Positions 46,139-52,501 of a DNA stretch of 64,000 nt are shown here, one piece after another. Numbering within the stretch: position 1 is the first letter of the stretch; the number at the start of each line of letters is the position of its first letter. The translations under genes and the position numbers were made by a program. The stretch spans positions 1-64,000 of the forward strand of contig CALMZQ010000221.1 of NCBI GenBank assembly GCA_937870915.1, given 5' to 3'. The DNA comes from an uncultured Ignavibacteria bacterium (GTDB lineage: Bacteria; Bacteroidota; Ignavibacteria; Kapaibacteriales; Kapaibacteriaceae). Below the pieces are notes generated by a model. The model saw nothing but the letters and a program-made list of their open reading frames with translations, ran no database searches and was not told where the DNA came from.

Positions 46139-46275
46139 TACGTTTACTCGAGTCAGATGCCGACAGTAAGCAAAACTACTTACTTCCGTTCTACGCGAGA
46201 AGGTACTTTATAGTTTCCTCCAATTCTATTTCTGGTGAAATACTTTAAAAAGAACTCTCTTTGAGCCGTTTAAGG

Positions 46276-47202
46276 CTATTTGGTGTCTTCTAAGGAATTG
46301 TTAATCCAGGAACGTTCAAGTACGGTGGTTGCCACGTAGTCCAGCCGTAAACCTTTATTCGTGACCAAGTTGTTTGTTGTTTTGAATGACTTCATATAGC
46401 CGCGGCTTACGTAGCGTTCCATGGTTGCTTGGACGATAGATTCTGCTCCGTGTGAGGAAGATCGATTCATAACAACCTTCATATACGCGATCTGGTCAGG
46501 CCCTGCACCTGAGAGCGAGTCGACACGAACTTTCCTGATCACTATATCGTGTATCTCCTTTACGCTTGAAGTGCTATCGGGGCCATATGTATGACCGATT
46601 GCTTGCATGCTCGATCGAATGGTGAGAGTATCAACATATTCTTTACCAACCTCTGTCATAAATGCCCCGTGTTGATAGGGGGCTAACAATGCTAACTCAG
46701 TAGGGAATGTTACTGCAACTGAAGAAACGGCCTCATAGTCAGTTGTGCGGGAAAGTACTGACCCCATAGTTCTTGCGGCTTCAGTGTGTCCGGGTAGTTC
46801 GTCACGTGCACGTAACAGACGGCCGAATTTGTCGAGTGTAGCTTCGTATTTCGGTGATATCCACGCCATTCGAAAACCCACGATCTTCAGTTCTCCACTT
46901 TGCGAAGCAAAGAGAGTATCAGTAGTTAAGAGCTCTCTCATTGTTCGTACTTGTACCCCAACACGAACGTTACCTGCGGCATCGCGATCTAATACCTCTA
47001 ACTGATAGACTGCCGGGATACATACACCTTTATCTTTAACCACACTTTGGTCTACCCGCAAATGATACGTAAGAACTCTGCCGGGTACGAGTTCTGATTC
47101 AGCGTTCATCTTGCTGCTGTGCGATTCCATTCGCTCAGTCTGTGCGCTCGCCTCTACTGTCAAGAACAAAGAGACGCAATGAAGAAGTACGAGAGCTTTC
47201 AT
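46276..47202 (-). CDS. Secreted protein of unknown family, tandem paralog 4
   Basis: 308 aa with signal peptide (MKALVLLHCVSLFLTVEASAQ). It pairs with paralog 1: both have VRTMRELL/MRTMRDLL, GFRMAW/GVRLAW and a C-terminal LDYVATTVLERSW-like end. There are two adjacent ATGs; I chose the second (47202) because AGGTG is then five bases away, as for paralog 1. It follows the DUF6504 gene by 74 bp on the same strand and may be read from the mutasome operon. Confidence 0.75.
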   Translation of the reverse strand: MKALVLLHCVSLFLTVEASAQTERMESHSSKMNAESELVPGRVLTYHLRVDQSVVKDKGVCIPAVYQLEVLDRDAAGNVRVGVQVRTMRELLTTDTLFASQSGELKIVGFRMAWISPKYEATLDKFGRLLRARDELPGHTEAARTMGSVLSRTTDYEAVSSVAVTFPTELALLAPYQHGAFMTEVGKEYVDTLTIRSSMQAIGHTYGPDSTSSVKEIHDIVIRKVRVDSLSGAGPDQIAYMKVVMNRSSSHGAESIVQATMERYVSRGYMKSFKTTNNLVTNKGLRLDYVATTVLERSWINNSLEDTK

Positions 47203-47276
47203 CATGTCACCTCTGTTTGGTGCGGAGAATTACGTACGAAGATGTAGCATTGCCGAATTATTACCAAATATTAATT

Positions 47277-47513
47277 TCAATCGAATATTCTCGATAAAAT
47301 CCAGGAGTTCTGGCCGCTTTTATAGACCTCCATTACACCGGAAGTGGTCTCGAGGAGGATATAGTCACGCATTTCATCAATACCCCACCAAGGGCCCCTA
47401 CTCGACCATGCATCGAGCACTCGTTCCACGTCGTAAGCACCCCCACGCCAGCATACAACATATGGTGTATTGTTGCGGCACCCAACATCTATCGGTTCTA
47501 GCAGGAGTTTCAT
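47277..47513 (-). CDS. DUF6504-like small protein linked to ImuB
   Basis: 78 aa. WWGIDEMRDYILLETTSG followed by a tryptophan/aspartate-rich end (SWILSRIFD) resembles the DUF6504 domain (RDYYRL-type motif, W-YLHG-YD ending), which in other bacteria follows or is fused to ImuB-like polymerases. Its function is unknown; linkage suggests a mutasome accessory. It overlaps imuB by 4 bp. Confidence 0.7.
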   Translation of the reverse strand: MKLLLEPIDVGCRNNTPYVVCWRGGAYDVERVLDAWSSRGPWWGIDEMRDYILLETTSGVMEVYKSGQNSWILSRIFD

Positions 47514-48466
47514 TCATTCCCTCTGCGTTCTTGGGAATAGCCTGTAATCCGTGCATATGACTCGGGAACTATGGACCATGGATCTAGGATCTCGATACGC
47601 TTCATCACGGAGGAATAGCGTGGAATCATAGCTAAGGAGACATCTAGAGCTGTTTTCCGCTCGATGAACAGCTGTGTTTGAATAACACTTGGTTGGGTAA
47701 GTGAAGCCAGCCGTAGCCGCAGACCCCACCAGAGTCGTACTGGGCCTTGTAGATCGCGCAGTAAGGCGCGTGCATGGACCAAGATGGTATCATATGTTGT
47801 GGCACCCTGACGTAGTACTCTACTGCGCTGCGCGCACACGTCATCGGCTCTATCCAGTACTGCAAGCTCAATACGCCAGCAGAGTTTTGGTACAAGTTCT
47901 GATATCACACGAGCACAACATTCTCGCAAGGCTGAGTCTAGGACACCGGGCTCACATTGCACATCATCGAATCGCTCTGAAGAGACGATGGCAGGGGGCG
48001 GAACATAGAGTGGAAGGGGAGGAAATTCTTGTACAAGGAAGGTGTGGAGTTTACTGCCGGCCGTTCCAAACTGAACACGGAGATGACGTTCCTCCAGCTG
48101 CTGCAGGTCTCCTATGGTGCGGATACCAAAGAGCCGTAAGCGTTCTGCGTCGCGTTCATCTAAAGAGAGCTCAGGTATTCGCAGGAGCACGGAGCTAGGT
48201 ACATCCTTCGCATTTGCGTAGGCGTCCAAACGTCCTGCCGTTCCGTTGAGTGCACAGAGAAATGCACTTATTCTATCGGGTGCCAACGCAGATAATGCCT
48301 TGGTTCTACGCACGAGCTCACGAAGTCCATTCAGATCATCAGTGCCGGCAAATAGCCTACCATGCCCGGACACTACAAGAAGTGGGGTACAAGCATGTAC
48401 CCGTTCAACAACGGCATCCCATCGGGCGGAGGAGAGAGCCCCTTCCATAACAACGCAGAGAATCAT
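47510..48466 (-). CDS. imuB: ImuB-like inactive Y-family polymerase homolog, short form
   Basis: 318 aa versus roughly 450-550 for usual ImuB. Recognisable parts are the remnant palm (LLVVSGHGRLFAGTDDL, residues about 29-45), the helix-hairpin region RLFGIRTIGDLQQLEERHL with FGTAGSKL, the little-finger region and a C-terminal tail. The first 70-90 residues of a normal Y-family palm are missing; an in-frame TGA lies seven codons upstream of the ATG, so this is the real start of the present ORF. ImuB bridges the beta clamp and DnaE2. The inverted repeat at 48483-48499 precedes it. Confidence 0.82.
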   Translation of the reverse strand: MILCVVMEGALSSARWDAVVERVHACTPLLVVSGHGRLFAGTDDLNGLRELVRRTKALSALAPDRISAFLCALNGTAGRLDAYANAKDVPSSVLLRIPELSLDERDAERLRLFGIRTIGDLQQLEERHLRVQFGTAGSKLHTFLVQEFPPLPLYVPPPAIVSSERFDDVQCEPGVLDSALRECCARVISELVPKLCWRIELAVLDRADDVCAQRSRVLRQGATTYDTILVHARALLRDLQGPVRLWWGLRLRLASLTQPSVIQTQLFIERKTALDVSLAMIPRYSSVMKRIEILDPWSIVPESYARITGYSQERRGNE

Positions 48467-48482
48467 CTGCGATTCTACGAAA

Positions 48483-48499
48483 TGTCAAATGAATTGACA
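48483..48499. repeat. Inverted repeat upstream of imuB
   Basis: TGTCAA (48483-48488) and TTGACA (48494-48499) are perfect inverted repeats around ATGAA in the 59-bp gap between the repressor gene and imuB. The sequence differs from the shared element upstream of dnaE2 and the repressor. It could be a second operator or an RNA hairpin. Confidence 0.45.
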
Positions 48500-48525
48500 A
48501 AGCAGATGTGGGCTGGGGGATAAGT

Positions 48526-49296
48526 TTAGAGTTTCTTGATGCAACTGCGAACCACACCAACTATCGTAAAGTCCATGTCGGCTGTGATGGCAATGTCCTT
48601 ATACCGTCTGTTTTCAGCCCGCAGAACTGGACGCCCTTCGGCCTTGATATATCGTTTAACGGTGAGTTCGCCGTAGACCTTTGCAATGACGATCTGACCA
48701 GAACGTGGCTGGATGGCACAATCAACGATAAGAGTGTCTCCATCACTGATTCCTGCGTCAGTCATTGAATCTCCCACCACCCGAATAAAATAGGTGCTTT
48801 CGGGATGTTCAAGAAGCATATCGGCCAGATCAATCTCACGCTCGATCGTGTCATCGGAAGCAGTAGGGAGGCCGGCACTAACTCCCAATGACAACATCGG
48901 AATACGTGGCCCGCGAGCCCCCTTCACTGAACGAGCAGGTGCTACAACAAGGGGCGATTGTGACTTGAGTTCGGCAATTACAGAACGAATGGCTTGCACT
49001 TGCTCTTCGAGACGGTCTAAAGCGGTTTTTGCCTCGCTGGGAATCGAGTGATGATCAGGGCCTGATGTTCCAAGTGTTGGAGAGCCGGTTCCGGTCAAGA
49101 GCCAACCGGAAGAAATCCCGTAGCGTTTTTCGAGGATGGCCAATACATCCTGGGGTACAGATGTGCGACCAGATTCCCACGAATACACGGTAGGTACCTT
49201 TACCTGCATATGCTTTGCATAGTCAGCCACAGACATCTGAAGGACAGATTCGCGGATCTGACGATGACGGGTGCCGAGCTGGATCTTGGTTTGCAT
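48526..49296 (-). CDS. XRE-HTH repressor fused to UmuD-like S24 peptidase
   Basis: 256 aa from the ATG at 49296. Residues about 5-65 form a Cro/CI-type HTH (SVADYAKHMQVKVPTVYSWE, then LTGTGSP); a coiled linker follows; the C-terminal half is an S24 peptidase with a predicted Ala141-Gly142 cleavage site (VSAGLPTASDD), nucleophile S177 (GDSMTDAGI) and base K214 (LTVKRY). S-to-K spacing is 37 and cleavage-to-Ser spacing 36, as in UmuD. Activated RecA would trigger self-cleavage and derepression. It is not classical LexA, whose HTH is winged. It heads the imuB-DUF6504 operon. Confidence 0.87.
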   Translation of the reverse strand: MQTKIQLGTRHRQIRESVLQMSVADYAKHMQVKVPTVYSWESGRTSVPQDVLAILEKRYGISSGWLLTGTGSPTLGTSGPDHHSIPSEAKTALDRLEEQVQAIRSVIAELKSQSPLVVAPARSVKGARGPRIPMLSLGVSAGLPTASDDTIEREIDLADMLLEHPESTYFIRVVGDSMTDAGISDGDTLIVDCAIQPRSGQIVIAKVYGELTVKRYIKAEGRPVLRAENRRYKDIAITADMDFTIVGVVRSCIKKL

Positions 49297-49332
49297 AGGA
49301 ATACCGTATTCAATTGTGGAAACATGTGGACA

Positions 49333-49348
49333 ATATACAAAATGTAAA
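49333..49348 (-). promoter_or_regulatory. Candidate operator upstream of the XRE-UmuD gene
   Basis: ATATACAAAATGTAAA shares 14 consecutive bases with the element upstream of dnaE2. Half-sites TATACA and TGTAAA are inverted around AAA. It lies about 37-52 bases before the start codon, as expected for an autoregulatory operator overlapping a promoter. Confidence 0.5.
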
Positions 49349-49377
49349 GGTATTTGCATTTATTATGGAGTAGGGGG

Positions 49378-50898
49378 CTATGTGGTGGTGGACTTCTCGA
49401 CTGTTTTCAATAGGGACTCGAACATCACTTCGAAGGGGATGAGCTCATTTGTTTCAGAGGGCATGGGATCATGCGAGGAGGCAACAAGCTCCTCGTAAAT
49501 GTCCTTTGTGTTCTTGCGGATCTCGGATGGAATAAACGAGTGTTTGGGAAAACTTTGAATGAGGCGTAAGAATATCCGGACCCTATTGAAGTGCTTTTCT
49601 TTGAGATAGCGCGAGGAATAGACTCGCAGATAGTCGATCCGTTTTTCAGCCGTATCGTAGTCACCATTGATCATGAGGTAGAATACGTGAGACACTATGA
49701 TCAATACGTTATAGACCTTCTTTGACTTTGATTCTTCCGGTAGGGAATTCAGATACGTTGAAAGGCGAAACGTCTTTGCGCGACTCTGTTGCGGTGCATA
49801 CAGACCGAGCTGTTCAGCGAGCAAAAGGTAGGCGCCGTAGATGATCCAGCGCTCCCTTGTATTCTCGGAGAGCATGTTGTACTTGCGATGGGTTGTTGCC
49901 CTCGTGTAGAGGAGTTCAGCCTTTTCATAATCCTGGATATTGATAGCAGCTACAAAGGCAAGGTCAGATGCAAAGTACCAGTTGTTACCTGCTACAGTGA
50001 ATGAATCAATACACTTGTCTGAAAGGGTGAAGGCCTCACTATAGCGTCGTAGGTAGAGTGCCGCCGTCATTTTCTGAAGCATGAACTCACCGTGACGTGC
50101 TCGTTGAGACAGATGAGGAACCGAATTCAGGTATTCAATGGCACTGTCACATTCATTGATAACCCCGGAAAAATCCTCAACAAAATCGAAGTAGTTCACC
50201 GCGGCGCGGAAACTGCTCAACCGCAGGCCATGCGTATTGTGTTCCTTACGCATCGTCTCAACCTTTACCATGGCGTCTTTATGTAGGTCGATCAAATAGG
50301 ACCGTTTGCGACTCGTTACCGTCATCTCCATTTTTAAATGGTCGAGCAAAAAGTCTGCATCATATTCACATTTCAATGCGCTCATATGTCGTACCGCTTC
50401 TCGATGATGATGCAGAAACGTGGTGCGCTTGTTCCAAACGGCAGCAGATTCTCGTAACATCACTGCAAGCGAGACGCAGATATCGGTGAACTGATACTTT
50501 TGAGCAATGGTCAGAGTCTTCAACGCTATCGCATAACCAGCACGACGAGATGCAAATCGCATCAAGGTCTGAGCTGCGATCTGGTTGCGCATACATTTGT
50601 AATAGTAGCTCAGGTATTCCGAGTGCTCTGGCTGTTTTACCTGTAAAAAGAGCACGGAGTGCATCAATCGCTCGTACGTACGCGACTTTAGCGTTCGGTA
50701 ACGCTGGTCGCTAGATCCCGTTCCATAAAGATCAAGTGCGGCTTCATCATCGTTGGCATATTGATCACTGGCAATACCGATTAGATACCGCCCTGCCAGT
50801 GATGAGGCTGCCTCATCACCCTCGACGAGCTCAGGAAAGACCTTGGCTTTGTCGGATTTCGTTGTAACAATCCGCAATATTTCTTTAAGAATTTCCAT
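49378..50898 (-). CDS. 506-aa helical (TPR-like) protein of unknown function
   Basis: Not recognised by motif. The sequence is almost entirely alpha-helical, with repeating pairs of amphipathic helices (for example around YAIALKTLTIAQKYQFTDIC and YSEAFTLSDKCIDSF) suggestive of degenerate TPRs. There is no signal peptide, membrane helix, HTH or catalytic motif. It is cytoplasmic by this reading. It diverges from the microgene array with 390 bp between starts, which is the main hint to function: TPR proteins often bind short peptides. It ends 81 bases from the repressor start but is transcribed toward it on the same strand. Confidence 0.65.
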   Translation of the reverse strand: MEILKEILRIVTTKSDKAKVFPELVEGDEAASSLAGRYLIGIASDQYANDDEAALDLYGTGSSDQRYRTLKSRTYERLMHSVLFLQVKQPEHSEYLSYYYKCMRNQIAAQTLMRFASRRAGYAIALKTLTIAQKYQFTDICVSLAVMLRESAAVWNKRTTFLHHHREAVRHMSALKCEYDADFLLDHLKMEMTVTSRKRSYLIDLHKDAMVKVETMRKEHNTHGLRLSSFRAAVNYFDFVEDFSGVINECDSAIEYLNSVPHLSQRARHGEFMLQKMTAALYLRRYSEAFTLSDKCIDSFTVAGNNWYFASDLAFVAAINIQDYEKAELLYTRATTHRKYNMLSENTRERWIIYGAYLLLAEQLGLYAPQQSRAKTFRLSTYLNSLPEESKSKKVYNVLIIVSHVFYLMINGDYDTAEKRIDYLRVYSSRYLKEKHFNRVRIFLRLIQSFPKHSFIPSEIRKNTKDIYEELVASSHDPMPSETNELIPFEVMFESLLKTVEKSTTT

Positions 50899-51288
50899 GG
50901 CAAAAACACCTAAAGTGCCTTATAGTAGGGACTTGCATTGCAACTCCAATATACAGTATTGCCAGTAATGCCCTGTAACAATTTCAATTTATTTGTAACA
51001 GAGTATCAATTCTATTCATACCATTTTCGCTCTACAGGCAACGGACCGGGGTTATACCCGTGCCGTGGTGCCTCGCGTCGCACAATGCCCGGCAAATGCC
51101 GGTGTTGTGATCGTACATATGCATTGATCTGTCCAATAACATGGACGGTTCATCTGTATCTGGTCAAACATAACCTATCCGTTGTGGTGGGGTAGGTTTG
51201 GGTTGGTTGATGCAGAGATATATGGAGTCACAAAAATGAAGATCAACTACAAACATCATTTGTTCAAACCAATACAAGGGTTTCCGCC
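50899..51288. other. Intergenic region between the 506-aa gene and the microgene array
   Basis: 390 bp without a convincing gene. It should contain promoters for both directions. TAGGTTTG at 51193-51200 matches TAnnTTTG and would read toward the array, but lacks a good -33 partner. A stable stem-loop lies at 51081-51109. Reading frames here (for example 50938-51195) have no Shine-Dalgarno and no family resemblance. Confidence 0.5.
51081..51109. repeat. Stem-loop in the microgene upstream region
   Basis: CACAA (51081-51085) pairs with TTGTG (51105-51109), and CCGGC (51089-51093) with GCCGG (51098-51102) around AAAT. The stem is interrupted by a small internal loop. No T run follows, so it is not an obvious terminator. 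It could be an RNA element in the leader of the array or a DNA-binding site. Confidence 0.5.
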
Positions 51289-51474
51289 ATGGAACTACTC
51301 ATCGCAATCATGTGCTTCTTCGGACTCGTTAGCTACGAGGATGCCGGTATTACGCAACCTGAGGCCAATCTTCTGTTGCAGAACAATCAGTCGACGGTCC
51401 AGTATTACTACGATAATCCGGACTCACTCGCCGTATTGCCACAACGCGTCAACATTGATAGAGCAGAAGATTAA
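51289..51474 (+). CDS. Microprotein A1 (61 aa), unknown family
   Basis: Starts MELLIAIMCFFGLVSYEDAG: a short hydrophobic N-terminus with one Cys, then a polar part with QYYYDNPD and the acidic end VNIDRAED. It is paralogous to A2 at 51743: about 46 identical residues, roughly 22 of them encoded by different synonymous codons, which shows selection on the protein. AAGGG lies 8 bases before the ATG. The hydrophobic start is too short for a typical signal peptide but could be a membrane-associating or leader segment. No known family. First gene of the array. Confidence 0.75.
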   Translation: MELLIAIMCFFGLVSYEDAGITQPEANLLLQNNQSTVQYYYDNPDSLAVLPQRVNIDRAED

Positions 51475-51526
51475 TGTCTGTCTGAACTAACAAATCACTT
51501 CAAAAACAATTTCAAGCGAGAACATC

Positions 51527-51580
51527 ATGCGTACAACACGCCAACACCCATACTCGATCGATCGCGGCGAAGAAAACTAA
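51527..51580 (+). CDS. Microprotein B1 (17 aa)
   Basis: MRTTRQHPYSIDRGEEN. The gene is too short for normal gene callers. It is preceded by GCGAGAACATC before the ATG, repeated in B2. Three copies of the peptide occur within 560 bp with synonymous differences (CGT/CGC, GAA/GAG) and different stop codons (TAA, TGA, TAA), so the frame is under selection. The tail SIDRGEE resembles the NIDRAED tail of A1/A2. Confidence 0.7.
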   Translation: MRTTRQHPYSIDRGEEN

Positions 51581-51609
51581 TTCAAACAACTCCTTAACAC
51601 GAGAACATC

Positions 51610-51663
51610 ATGCGCACAACACGTCAACACCCATACTCGATCGATCGCGGCGAAGAGAACTGA
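51610..51663 (+). CDS. Microprotein B2 (17 aa)
   Basis: Encodes exactly the same peptide as B1, MRTTRQHPYSIDRGEEN, using different codons at two Arg and one Glu and a TGA stop. CGAGAACATC precedes the ATG as in B1. Only 29 bases separate it from B1. The almost identical DNA makes it a recent duplicate; the changes that exist are all silent. Confidence 0.7.
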   Translation: MRTTRQHPYSIDRGEEN

Positions 51664-51742
51664 GCTGCAAAGAGTCCTCGAGTCTTTGTCGAAGTCAAGA
51701 ACAACCACAAATCAAACAACACAAAAATCGAAAGTCAACACC

Positions 51743-51931
51743 ATGGAACTCCTCATCGCAATCATGTGCTTTTTCGGAATCGTCAGCTATGAAGATGCTG
51801 GTATCAGCCAGACCGACGCGAGATACCTCCTTCAAAGCAATCAGACAACAGTTCAGTACTACTACCAGAACCCAGATGAACTAACAGGCCTCGTACCACA
51901 ACGCGCACAGATCGACCGTGCTGAAGACTGA
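51743..51931 (+). CDS. Microprotein A2 (62 aa), paralog of A1
   Basis: MELLIAIMCFFGIVSYEDAG start, QYYYQNPD centre and QIDRAED end, collinear with A1 apart from one inserted residue. Conserved Cys9, the YYY-x-NPD motif and the IDRAED tail are the most constant features. I chose the ATG homologous to A1; a TTG 57 bases upstream is possible but lacks support. Only a weak GAAAG precedes it, so expression may depend on coupling to B2. Confidence 0.72.
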   Translation: MELLIAIMCFFGIVSYEDAGISQTDARYLLQSNQTTVQYYYQNPDELTGLVPQRAQIDRAED

Positions 51932-51939
51932 AGTTAGAG

Positions 51940-51971
51940 TGCTAGTGTGCTAGAATGCTAGAATGCTAGAG
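51940..51971. repeat. 8-bp tandem repeat, four copies of TGCTAGnn
   Basis: TGCTAG occurs at 51940, 51948, 51956 and 51964, an exact 8-base period, between A2 and B3. It is probably a slippage-generated simple repeat. It is non-coding as far as I can see. Confidence 0.75.
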
Positions 51972-52032
51972 AAGGCGAAGCGGTCACATGAAACTCAACA
52001 CGAACAACAACAAGAACACAAAAGGAAACATC

Positions 52033-52086
52033 ATGAAAACCAACCGTCAACACCCGTACTCGATCGATCGCGGCGAAGAGAACTAA
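52033..52086 (+). CDS. Microprotein B3 (17 aa)
   Basis: MKTNRQHPYSIDRGEEN: differs from B1/B2 at two N-terminal residues, while RQHPYSIDRGEEN is unchanged. It is preceded by AAAGGAAACATC, a better Shine-Dalgarno than in B1/B2. The invariant 13-residue C-terminal part suggests the functional portion. It follows A2 by 101 bases and precedes gene C by 51. Confidence 0.7.
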   Translation: MKTNRQHPYSIDRGEEN

Positions 52087-52137
52087 GAAGTCCGTGGACT
52101 TGAACCAATATATTTTTTGAACTCAAAGGAGAACGTC

Positions 52138-52494
52138 ATGTTGCAAGCAATGCCCGTTCAGAACTGCATGCACTTCCTGATGCCGATCAGCTTGGATGAT
52201 TGGAAGTCGTATGACGTCCCCGGTGTAGTGGGAATCCTCCGCAAAGGCGAATCAGGGCAATATGAGCTAGTCGATGCCTTTGATTGTGACCAGATCCCAG
52301 GAGCCAACGAGCTCACGCTTCATGAGAAGTATGGTCAATGGTTGAATGCAGCAGGCAGCCAAGAGCTCATGCGTTTCGATGTCTTCCTCATGCCTCAGGC
52401 AAACAAGACACGCAGAAATGATGTGATTGCACTTATTGAGCGCAGCTGTGGCATTATTCTGCCTTCTAGATCAGCCTACGTGAATGCCGCATAG
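52138..52494 (+). CDS. 118-aa protein C at the end of the microgene array, unknown
   Basis: Unrecognised soluble alpha/beta-looking protein. Notable segments are YDVPGVVGILRKGESGQYE, HEKYGQWLNAAGS and MRFDVFLMPQANKTRRNDV, ending ERSCGIILP. The ATG at 52138 has a perfect AAAGGAG seven bases upstream in the same GAGAAC-TC-ATG context as the B genes, so it belongs to the same transcript style. There is no signal peptide. Position suggests an immunity, carrier or processing partner of the microproteins, which is speculation. Confidence 0.7.
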   Translation: MLQAMPVQNCMHFLMPISLDDWKSYDVPGVVGILRKGESGQYELVDAFDCDQIPGANELTLHEKYGQWLNAAGSQELMRFDVFLMPQANKTRRNDVIALIERSCGIILPSRSAYVNAA

Positions 52495-52501
52495 CGTAAA
52501 A

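Noticed and set aside
47204-47560. 118-aa plus-strand frame opposite DUF6504
   Set aside because: It is the complement of the DUF6504 gene, which has supporting overlap with imuB and a recognisable motif pattern.
48483-48499. TTGACA upstream of imuB as a -35 promoter box
   Set aside because: A -10 at the right distance would fall on the start codon; the sequence is better described as an inverted repeat.
48526-49296. Calling this gene lexA
   Set aside because: The DNA-binding domain is Cro/CI type rather than the LexA winged helix, and the peptidase spacing is nearer UmuD.
50938-51195. 85-aa frame in the intergenic region
   Set aside because: No Shine-Dalgarno, atypical composition, and it spans the stem-loop; no family resemblance.
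51182-51490. 102-aa frame overlapping microprotein A1 (with an internal ATG at 51236)
   Set aside because: The A1 frame, not this one, is conserved in the second copy (A2), where this frame does not persist as a matching protein.
51517-52086. Direct repeats as a possible CRISPR array
   Set aside because: The repeats code for peptides with start, stop and ribosome-binding sites, differ by synonymous changes, and their spacing is irregular (29 to 370 bases).
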